Assembly: GCA_964626065.1 (NCBI GenBank)
Contig: CAZVDE010000003.1
Coordinates: 1-64,000 of the forward strand
Source: UBA3910 sp964626065
GTDB lineage: Bacteria; Bacillota; Limnochordia; Darwinibacteriales; Darwinibacteriaceae
Length of the DNA stretch: 64,000 bases
Direction of reading: 5' to 3'
Of this stretch, positions 1 through 6,580 are shown piece by piece (positions within the stretch are counted from its first letter, which is position 1; the number at the start of each line of letters is the position of its first letter). The position numbers and the translations under genes were made by a program. The notes beneath the pieces were generated by a model, which searched no databases, was not told the origin of the DNA, and worked only from the letters and a program-made list of their open reading frames with translations.

Positions 1-1325
1 ACATGGCTGGTCCACGGAAACATATCAAGCGGTTGGCTCTTCCCCACCATATACCCGCCTTGGGACAGAACAGCCAAATCTCTGGCTAATGTGGCGGGGT
101 TGCAGGATACATAGACGATTTTGGGGATCCGGGCGGCCAATAGTGTCTGCAGTACAGCCCCATCGCAGCCTTGACGAGGGGGGTCAACCACAACAGCATC
201 CACCTGATAGCGGCTAATCAGCTTAGGAACTTCCTCCTCCGCCCTGCCGTGGATAAATCGAGCGTTATCAATGCCGTTTAATTCCGCGTTGCGGCGGGCA
301 TCCCAAACCGCGGCAGCCACCGCCTCTACGCCTATTACTTTGCGTGCATTTTGCGCCAAATAAAGGCCGATGGTGCCCGCTCCACAATATAAATCTAGGA
401 TGGTCTCCGTTCCCGTTAAGGCCATTTTCCTCTGCACCAAATCATAAAGCACTTTTGTCTGAATGGAATTTATTTGGAAAAACGATTGGGGAGAAATGGC
501 ATACTTTAGCTGCCCAATTGTTTCCGTTAGATAAGATTCACCCCAAATAACAGCGGTCTTTCGGCCGAGAACAATGCTAGCCGCTTGATGGTTAACATTA
601 TGGACGATGCTCACCAACTCGGGAACCTCCGCGGTCAAGCGAGAGACAAGTTCTTCCTGGCGCGGCAGCTCGTTAGTGCGAGTAACCAGGATCAGCATTA
701 GTTTATTTTCCGCAAAGCTGGCTCGGATCACTACATGCCGCAGTGTTCCGCTCTGCCCCGCCCACTCATAAGGCTCTATTTTCAAATCAATTACGGCCTC
801 TTTTACCGCTAACGCCAGCTTAGTAATTAGGGGATGCTGAATCTGGCATTCAGCCAGATCAACGATCTCGTGACTGCCTTTGATGAAAAAACCCAAGGCT
901 GCCTGATCCCCTTGCCTTCCCACCGGCAGTTGAGATTTATTGCGATAGAAGTAGGGGTTATCCATACCGCGCGTGGGTAAAACGGGCACATCAAGCCCGC
1001 CAATCCGCTGCATCGCATCCTGAATGAGCTGTCTTTTCCATTCCAGCTGCGCTTTATAGTCCAAATGTTGGAGCTGACAGCCTCCGCAGCCGGGCGCATG
1101 TGCACAGCCGGGGGCGATCCTTTGGGGCGAGGCGATAATTATTTCCAACAGCCGGCCTTGGGCAAAACGCCTTTTTACTTCGGTCAATGCCATCCTAATC
1201 ATGTCACCGGGCAGGCTGCCCGGGATAAAGACCACCCTGCCATCAACTCTGCCCACCCCCGCGCCTTCATGGCTCAGCCCGGTAATCTCCACGGTAAATT
1301 GTTCCCCAACCTTCCACTCGGGCAT
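1..1325 (-). CDS. rlmD: 23S rRNA (uracil-5-)-methyltransferase, RlmD/RumA family (3' end cut by window)
   Basis: SAM-dependent enzyme that makes 5-methyluridine in 23S rRNA (TrmA/RumA/RlmCD family). The open frame runs from ATG at 1325 off the window edge, giving about 441 residues with no stop. An N-terminal TRAM-like region (about 5-60) precedes the Fe-S ligand set Cys74, Cys80, Cys83 (CAHAPGCGGC) and a fourth Cys near 160. The Rossmann SAM motif is LDLYCGAGTIGLYL, and the catalytic-cysteine motif is VSCNPATLARDL near the cut end. A GGAGAGG Shine-Dalgarno (SD) lies 6-7 bases before the ATG. The gene follows a terminator, so it is probably transcribed separately from the U32 gene. The exact target (U1939, U747 or both) cannot be told from sequence. 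Confidence 0.93.
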   Translation of the reverse strand, partial: MPEWKVGEQFTVEITGLSHEGAGVGRVDGRVVFIPGSLPGDMIRMALTEVKRRFAQGRLLEIIIASPQRIAPGCAHAPGCGGCQLQHLDYKAQLEWKRQLIQDAMQRIGGLDVPVLPTRGMDNPYFYRNKSQLPVGRQGDQAALGFFIKGSHEIVDLAECQIQHPLITKLALAVKEAVIDLKIEPYEWAGQSGTLRHVVIRASFAENKLMLILVTRTNELPRQEELVSRLTAEVPELVSIVHNVNHQAASIVLGRKTAVIWGESYLTETIGQLKYAISPQSFFQINSIQTKVLYDLVQRKMALTGTETILDLYCGAGTIGLYLAQNARKVIGVEAVAAAVWDARRNAELNGIDNARFIHGRAEEEVPKLISRYQVDAVVVDPPRQGCDGAVLQTLLAARIPKIVYVSCNPATLARDLAVLSQGGYMVGKSQPLDMFPWTSH

Positions 1326-1340
1326 ATCTTCCTCTCCTTC

Positions 1341-1369
1341 AAAAAACCGAGGACGCGCTGTCCTCGGTT
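1341..1369 (-). terminator. Rho-independent terminator after the U32 peptidase gene
   Basis: Read on the minus strand, a 9-bp stem (AACCGAGGA paired with TCCTCGGTT) around a short GC loop is followed by a run of six T. It starts 6 bases after the U32 stop codon and should end the long alaS-to-U32 transcription unit. Confidence 0.85.
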
Positions 1370-1374
1370 CGCAC

Positions 1375-2586
1375 TTATTTTCTTCTGAGCCTGAGCATGG
1401 AGTAGGGTTTAACCGGTACCATGGGCATACGCACCACATAATTAGCGTGGGCTTCAGACAGCTTTTCCCCCGTTGTGTTATCAACCATGCTTTCAATTGT
1501 AGTTATTAGGTTTGGGGCTTTGGGCTGCATTATTTCCACTTCTTCTCCAATCACGAGCTTATTGCGCACATCAACAACTGCTTGTCCCGGCTGTAAAAGA
1601 TAATCTTGTACCAAGCCCACCACATCATAATCCCGCACATAAGAACCACTGGGACGGTGAATACCTGCCCCGGAAGGGACGAAAAAGCCTGGGTAATAAG
1701 GGCGGTGGCTCACTTTATCTAACTCTGACAAAAGTTCGGGTGGCAGAGTGTAGTTTTTGGGATCGGCCGCGTAAAGATCCAAAGCAAGGCGATAAGCCCG
1801 CACAACGGTTGCCACGTAATAAGAGCTCTTCATCCGGCCCTCTATCTTCAAACTGTCAACCCCGGCTTTAACCAGTTCCGGGATATATTCAATCAGGCGC
1901 AGATCTTTGGAGTTGAAGATGTGGGTGCCCCCCTCATCTTCCTCAATGGGCAGATACTGGCCCGGCCTCTTTTCTTCCACAACCGCGTAGCGCCAGCGGC
2001 AGCTTTGGGCGCACTGGCCCCTATTGGCATCCCGCCCCGTTAACACATTGCTTAAGAGGCAGCGCCCGGAATAGGCAACACACATGGCCCCGTGCACGAA
2101 AACCTCAATCTCAATCTCCGTTTCCCTGCAGATCCGCTCCAGTTCTGCGCCAGATAGTTCCCGGGCCATAATCAATCGAGACAGGCCCAACTCCTGCCAA
2201 AACTGTGCCGCCCGGTAATTAACCGTATTAGCCTGGGTGCTCAAATGGAGACGCCTTCTTGGGGCATATTGCCGCGCCAGCTTGTACACGCCCAAATCAG
2301 CCAAAATAATGCCGTCCACTTGTAGTTCTTCTAATTTTTGTAAATAAGGCGGCAGTAAATCTATCTCTTCGTTGCGGGGATAAACGTTAACAGTTACATA
2401 TATCTTCACGCCTCGGCCATGGGCAATTTCCAGTATTGTTTTCAACTCTTCCAGGCTAAAATTACCCGCCTGAGAACGCATGCCAAATTCTTTACCGGCC
2501 AGATAAAGGGCATCCGCACCGTATTCCATGGCGACCAAGCCCTTTTCCATGTTACCGGCCGGAGCCAAAAGTTCCGGTATCTTCAC
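1375..2586 (-). CDS. U32 family peptidase / tRNA hydroxylation protein (TrhP-like)
   Basis: A 403-residue U32 family protein. The family signature EVFVHGAMCVAYSGRCLLSN, with its two cysteines, lies at about residues 165-184, and further cysteines follow in RGQCAQSCRW. Family members include collagenase-like peptidases and, in Bacillus and E. coli, the TrhP/YrrN-YrrO proteins needed for the prephenate-dependent 5-hydroxyuridine step in tRNA. The neighbourhood (mltG and the yrrK-yrzB genes) matches Bacillus yrrL-yrrN-yrrO, which favours the tRNA role over proteolysis. Only one U32 gene is visible here, where Bacillus has two. It is the last gene before a strong terminator and follows mltG by 11 bases. 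The ATG at 2586 has a good AGGAGGA ribosome-binding site. Confidence 0.9.
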   Translation of the reverse strand: MKIPELLAPAGNMEKGLVAMEYGADALYLAGKEFGMRSQAGNFSLEELKTILEIAHGRGVKIYVTVNVYPRNEEIDLLPPYLQKLEELQVDGIILADLGVYKLARQYAPRRRLHLSTQANTVNYRAAQFWQELGLSRLIMARELSGAELERICRETEIEIEVFVHGAMCVAYSGRCLLSNVLTGRDANRGQCAQSCRWRYAVVEEKRPGQYLPIEEDEGGTHIFNSKDLRLIEYIPELVKAGVDSLKIEGRMKSSYYVATVVRAYRLALDLYAADPKNYTLPPELLSELDKVSHRPYYPGFFVPSGAGIHRPSGSYVRDYDVVGLVQDYLLQPGQAVVDVRNKLVIGEEVEIMQPKAPNLITTIESMVDNTTGEKLSEAHANYVVRMPMVPVKPYSMLRLRRK

Positions 2587-2597
2587 ATATCTTCCTC

Positions 2598-3647
2598 CTA
2601 GTAACCTAAAGAACGCCGTGCCTGCAAATGCTGATCATAAGTCTCGCTAAATTGATGTGTCCCGTCCCGCTTGCTCACGAAGAACAGATAGTCCGTTTCG
2701 GCTGGTTCCAGCACCCCTAAAATGGAACGCAGCCCGGGGCTGGCAATCGGCCCGGGGGGCAAACCATAATTGCGATAGGTATTATAGGGCGAATCAATCT
2801 CCAGATCACGGTACAGCACCCGCGGGCGATCTTCTGCCGTGACATAGCGCACAGTCGGATCCGCCTGCAGCGGCATATTGATGGCCAGCCGGTTGAGATA
2901 CACTGAAGCCACAATGGGCCTCTCCCAGTCAACCATTATTTCCCGCTCCACTATGGAGGCCAACGTAACAACTTCGTGGAGAGAAAGTTCGCACTTCTCC
3001 AGATATTCCTTCACTTCCGTATTAATCACCTGCACAAATCGATCAACCATTTGCCCGATTAAATCTTCCTCGGTTTGGCCCAGGCTGAAGTAATAGGTGT
3101 CGGGGTACAGATAACCTTCCAAGGATAAAATGGGCAGATCAATCGGGGGATTCCCCCCGAAGACTTGCGACGCATCTGCCGCCAACTCCGCAAAACGATC
3201 CGCATTGGCCAAGCCCTTGCGTTCTAGTTCCGCGGCAATTTGCCTGATTTCGAAACCTTCCGGAATTACAACCCGCTCGGTGGTCACATCACCACTGCGC
3301 AAATGCTCCACAATCTCCAGTGGTCCCATATTAGCATCGAAAAGATAATAGCCCGCTTGCAGTTTTTGTTCCGCTCCCGTTAGTATAACCGCGAGGCGGA
3401 ACATAAAACGGCTGGCAAGTAATTCCTCGTTCGCTAAAATTTCGGCAATGCGCTTGGCGCTTGCCCCGGATGGAATGTGGACAACTTTTTTCAGTGCACC
3501 AGGCTCCGAACTGGCCGGCCGCATACCAAACATCATTACTGATGCCAAACCAATACAAATGATCAACGCCGCCACTAGCACAAAACGGACCGCATCATAC
3601 CAGGTCCGTTTTGAAGCTACTTGAACATCAGCGGGTATGGAAACCAC
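2598..3647 (-). CDS. mltG: Endolytic murein transglycosylase MltG (YceG-like)
   Basis: Membrane-anchored lytic transglycosylase that cleaves nascent glycan strands and sets their length. A cytoplasmic stub and one transmembrane segment (about 20-42) lead into the YceG domain. Recognisable are LEGYLYPDTYYFS and the catalytic-region helix LASIVEREIMVDWERPIVAS, followed by LQADPTVRY. At 349 residues it has the usual size. The start is unclear. The listed GTG directly abuts a GGGGGGTGG SD, with no normal spacing, and the only in-frame codon at proper distance would be ATA. It sits between a DUF1292 gene and the U32 gene, as yrrL does in Bacillus. Confidence 0.93.
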   Translation of the reverse strand: MVSIPADVQVASKRTWYDAVRFVLVAALIICIGLASVMMFGMRPASSEPGALKKVVHIPSGASAKRIAEILANEELLASRFMFRLAVILTGAEQKLQAGYYLFDANMGPLEIVEHLRSGDVTTERVVIPEGFEIRQIAAELERKGLANADRFAELAADASQVFGGNPPIDLPILSLEGYLYPDTYYFSLGQTEEDLIGQMVDRFVQVINTEVKEYLEKCELSLHEVVTLASIVEREIMVDWERPIVASVYLNRLAINMPLQADPTVRYVTAEDRPRVLYRDLEIDSPYNTYRNYGLPPGPIASPGLRSILGVLEPAETDYLFFVSKRDGTHQFSETYDQHLQARRSLGY

Positions 3648-3671
3648 CCCCCAAAAACGAAATGAATCGGT

Positions 3672-3968
3672 TTATTCCAGATCCTCCGATTCCAAAATGG
3701 AGACAATTCGTTCGAATTCGTCATCATCTTCAATATCCATAAGGATCTCTTCGCCGTCTTCATCCGTTTCAACGCGGAAGATATATGCTCCATCTTCCGG
3801 GTTTTCATCCGGTAACAGCACGGCATACACCTGTTCATCGATTTCCAAGTATTCCAAAACGGTAAAACTGTGCTCAATATTATCTTCGTCGATAAGGACA
3901 ATGGTGTCGTCGAGTTCAAAATCCTCTTCCTGATAAAAATCATCGTTATTCCTGTGATTGCCCGTCAT
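3672..3968 (-). CDS. DUF1292 family acidic protein (YrzB-like)
   Basis: A small, strongly acidic protein (98 residues from ATG 3968) with the DUF1292 pattern: DTIVLIDEDNIEHSFTVLEY and a C-terminal aspartate/glutamate-rich tail. No catalytic motif is visible and the family function is unknown. The family is characteristically encoded between ruvX and mltG in Bacillota, exactly as here. An in-frame ATG six bases upstream (3974) would abut the GGGAGGA SD, so the 3968 start is preferred at 7 bases spacing. Confidence 0.88.
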   Translation of the reverse strand: MTGNHRNNDDFYQEEDFELDDTIVLIDEDNIEHSFTVLEYLEIDEQVYAVLLPDENPEDGAYIFRVETDEDGEEILMDIEDDDEFERIVSILESEDLE

Positions 3969-3996
3969 TTTCATTCCTCCCTTTCACAATTATTCT

Positions 3997-4407
3997 TTAC
4001 GCCCGGTGATCTAAATATGCCTGCAAAATTACGGTGGCAGCCACCTTGTCTATCACTTTTCGCCGTTTGGCGCGGCTCACATCCCCTTCTAGGAGAACGC
4101 GATTAGCAACCACAGTAGAAAAGCGTTCATCCCAATATTCTACCGCAAGTTCCAATGTCCTTGTCAATTCTTCCCCGAACTGATACATTTTCTCCGTTTC
4201 CGGCCCATAACTTCCATCAGTCCTTCTAGGCAGCCCCACAACAATCTTACCCACTTCATGTTCCCTCACCAGCGTCTTTAAAGCAGCCAAATCCTGTTCT
4301 AAGGAAACGCGCCTAATCACGGTCACACCCTGGGCGGTCCAGCCCAATGGATCACTGACCGCAACGCCGATAGTTTTTTCTCCCACGTCTAAGCCCATGA
4401 TGCGCAT
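3997..4407 (-). CDS. ruvX: Putative pre-16S rRNA nuclease / Holliday junction resolvase-like RuvX (YqgF)
   Basis: RNase H-fold protein of 136 residues. Metal-binding motifs visible are GLDVGEKTIGVAVSDPLGW at the N-terminus, VGLPRRTDGSYG in the middle, and DERFSTVVANRVL followed by the conserved late Asp (DKVAATVILQAYLD). YqgF matures the 5' end of 16S rRNA in E. coli and has been linked to Holliday junctions elsewhere. AAAGGGGATGGGAAG precedes the ATG. It lies in the alaS-ireB-ruvX-DUF1292-mltG block, but here a reductase and a DegV gene separate it from ireB. Confidence 0.93.
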   Translation of the reverse strand: MRIMGLDVGEKTIGVAVSDPLGWTAQGVTVIRRVSLEQDLAALKTLVREHEVGKIVVGLPRRTDGSYGPETEKMYQFGEELTRTLELAVEYWDERFSTVVANRVLLEGDVSRAKRRKVIDKVAATVILQAYLDHRA

Positions 4408-4420
4408 CTTCCCATCCCCT

Positions 4421-5365
4421 TTAGATCACCTTGATGGCAAACTCCGGGCAGCTGGCGCCGCAGTAGCCGCAAAAAACGCACTCATCCCTATGAAGAACCA
4501 CCGCTTTCCCGCCCCTCAGCCCCAATGCCCCGTTGGGGCAAGCATTAACACAGGCGCCACAACCGATGCACCAATCATCAATGTGCAACCGGCGGGTTGT
4601 TGGTTTCGGTTGGGGCAGATCACGCCGGCCTTGAAAAAAGGCGGCGTTGCTGTCCACCTCGGCGGCGCTTTTCATGCCAACCGCAATGGAATGAATTTCA
4701 TCCTTAGTAAGAAGATACTCGAAGGACCGGGACCAATCGGCCAGTAGGTGACCGCCGCCCAGCGGCTTCATGGCATAAATCCCTTTTCCGCATGCGGCGG
4801 CTTTTTCGATTGCCGCCAGCATTTCTTCACCGGAACCCCCTTGGATACCGATCCCGGTTTTATTGATCAAGGGCGAGATAATCTGTATGCCCGGAACTTC
4901 ACAGGCCGCAAGCACTCCCTGCACATGATGGGTGGAGATCCCCACCGCCTGCACCACCCCGGCACGCTGCGCCTTCCACAAAACCTCTAAGGCAGGCCAG
5001 TGCCCGCGTAGGGTGTGGTTGGACTCCTGTTCATGCAGAAGGAAAATTGGGATAACATCTATCCCCAGCCCCTTTCGGGCCATTTCCAAACTACGCTCCA
5101 TGCCCTCCCGCGTGTAGGCGTAGGATTTTGTCGCCACGATGATGGGGCGTTTGCCCTGCCAGTTTTTGAGAGCAAAACGAATGTGTTCATAGGTCCCATA
5201 TAGTTCAGCCGTATCAATAAAATTAACACCCAGCTCCAGCGCATGGCGGATAATTGCACCGCCTTCCTCGGCAGTAAGATTTCGCTGCAGAGGCCCTATT
5301 GTCAAAGCGCCAAAACAGAGCCGGGAAACTTCGAGCCCGGACTGGCCCAGTATTCTATATTCCAC
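4421..5365 (-). CDS. Aldo/keto reductase with C-terminal 2x[4Fe-4S] ferredoxin domain
   Basis: Residues 1 to about 255 form an AKR TIM barrel: RILGQSGLEVSRLCFGALTIG at the start, the catalytic Asp/Tyr region FIDTAELYGTYEHI, and the Lys region IIVATKS. The last 55 residues form a bacterial-type ferredoxin with two cluster motifs, CIGCGACVNACP and CVFCGYCGASCP. Such fusions are common in anaerobes; the substrate is unknown. GTG at 5365 sits 4-5 bases after AGCAGGTGT, and an in-frame GTG lies at 5371. It is co-directional with DegV (12 bases) and ruvX, an insertion relative to the Bacillus order. Confidence 0.9.
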   Translation of the reverse strand: MEYRILGQSGLEVSRLCFGALTIGPLQRNLTAEEGGAIIRHALELGVNFIDTAELYGTYEHIRFALKNWQGKRPIIVATKSYAYTREGMERSLEMARKGLGIDVIPIFLLHEQESNHTLRGHWPALEVLWKAQRAGVVQAVGISTHHVQGVLAACEVPGIQIISPLINKTGIGIQGGSGEEMLAAIEKAAACGKGIYAMKPLGGGHLLADWSRSFEYLLTKDEIHSIAVGMKSAAEVDSNAAFFQGRRDLPQPKPTTRRLHIDDWCIGCGACVNACPNGALGLRGGKAVVLHRDECVFCGYCGASCPEFAIKVI

Positions 5366-5377
5366 TAGCACACCTGC

Positions 5378-6214
5378 TTACAGACATTTAAATAACACCC
5401 CAAGAGTGTTCGGCCCGCAATGGTTAGAGATGGTGCAGCCCGCCTCGGTAATCAGAATTTCTTCGAACAGGCCCAGCTTTTCCACTTCGAAACGTACTGC
5501 TTCCACCGTTTCGGCCGCACAACCCGCGTGAGTGATGAAAATTCTTTCCGGATCAATGGGGGCCCCATTCTGCAAACGCTTGCGTACATAGGCTGTGGCC
5601 GCCTTATCAAAATTACCGCGGAATTTGCGGCCAACCACCATTGTCCCCTCCCGCACCTCGATAGAGGGTTTGAGTTTCAGAATTTTAGCGCCCTGGGCTG
5701 TAATGGACGAACACCGCCCGCCCCGGGCCAAGTATTCGAGCTGATCGATGATAAAACTGGCATTCACCTTAAGCGCAGCCGCCTTTAGCCGCCGATGAAT
5801 TTCTTCCGGTTCTACACCCAGCGCAGCTAACGCCGCCGCGTCACAAACCAAATGGCCGCTGCCCGTGGATAAATTACGGGAATCAAGGACATAAACATTA
5901 GGGAAATCTGCCGCGGCAAGCATGGCATTGGCATAACACGAAGATAATCCCGAACCAAGGCAGATGTGAATTACAGCGTCAGATTCGGAACTCAGTTTCC
6001 GAAAATGCTTTTGGTATTCAAAAACGTTGACAGCCCCGGTGTTGCAGAGTTTCCCTTCCTCAAAGAAACGAAACACGTCTGCCGGGGCTATATCCACCCC
6101 ATCTTTATAAATTTCCTCGTTGACAATAACGCTTAAAGGAATAATAGCAATATCCAACTCTTCTATTAGTTGCTGAGATAGATCACAAGTACTGTCTGCA
6201 CTAATTATAATCAT
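5378..6214 (-). CDS. DegV family fatty-acid-binding protein
   Basis: A 278-residue DegV/FakB-type protein. The N-terminal IIISADSTCDLSQQLIEE is the family hallmark, and the second lobe carries SFIIDQLEYLARGGRCSS and FITHAGCAAETVEAV. DegV proteins bind a fatty acid between two lobes; FakB members present it to the FakA kinase for phosphorylation. No fakA is visible in the window, so a FakB role is only possible. ATG 6214 is chosen over an upstream in-frame TTG (6220) because GGGG lies 9 bases before it. It follows ireB in the alaS operon. Confidence 0.9.
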   Translation of the reverse strand: MIIISADSTCDLSQQLIEELDIAIIPLSVIVNEEIYKDGVDIAPADVFRFFEEGKLCNTGAVNVFEYQKHFRKLSSESDAVIHICLGSGLSSCYANAMLAAADFPNVYVLDSRNLSTGSGHLVCDAAALAALGVEPEEIHRRLKAAALKVNASFIIDQLEYLARGGRCSSITAQGAKILKLKPSIEVREGTMVVGRKFRGNFDKAATAYVRKRLQNGAPIDPERIFITHAGCAAETVEAVRFEVEKLGLFEEILITEAGCTISNHCGPNTLGVLFKCL

Positions 6215-6254
6215 CACCAAGTACCCCTTTACAACACGGCAAAACTAAATGAAC

Positions 6255-6515
6255 CTATTCTTTCAGGTAATGCTTTACCAATTCTTCAAGGATAATATCT
6301 CGCTCAATCTGGGCGATTAAAGTGCGTGCATTTTTATGGCTGGTGATAAACGTGGGATCCCCGGAAATCAAATACCCCACGATCTGCCCAAAAGGATTGT
6401 ATCCCCTCTCCTGCAGAGCGGCGTAAACATCCTGCAAAACGGTTCTTACCGCTGCAGATTCATCTTCCACCGATTTGTAGCGAAACAATGCCGTTTTATC
6501 GTGCGCATCACTCAT
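6255..6515 (-). CDS. ireB: IreB family regulatory phosphoprotein (DUF965, YrzL)
   Basis: An 86-residue protein matching the IreB/UPF0297 family over its whole length: DKTALFRYKSVEDESAAVRTVLQDVYAALQERGYNPFGQIVGYLISGDPTFITSHKNARTLI in consecutive blocks. In Enterococcus, IreB is a substrate of the Ser/Thr kinase IreK and lowers cephalosporin resistance when unphosphorylated. The Thr-rich N-terminus here (DKTALF) could hold the phosphosite, which is inference. The AAGGAGGGATATC site before the ATG is strong. It lies directly downstream of alaS, as in most Bacillota. Confidence 0.95.
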   Translation of the reverse strand: MSDAHDKTALFRYKSVEDESAAVRTVLQDVYAALQERGYNPFGQIVGYLISGDPTFITSHKNARTLIAQIERDIILEELVKHYLKE

Positions 6516-6580
6516 GATATCCCTCCTTGCAGAAAACGGTGGCCAGCCGGCAGCCGGCCTTAGTATTTATTGTTCTCTGG

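Noticed and set aside
827..1105. 92-residue minus-strand ORF
   Set aside because: A shadow inside the rlmD frame; RlmD motifs continue through it in another frame and it has no family features.
6516..6580. GC-rich inverted/direct repeat (6541-6559) between alaS and ireB as a terminator
   Set aside because: It contains overlapping direct repeats, no clear single stem and only a short T-run; ireB is normally co-transcribed with alaS.
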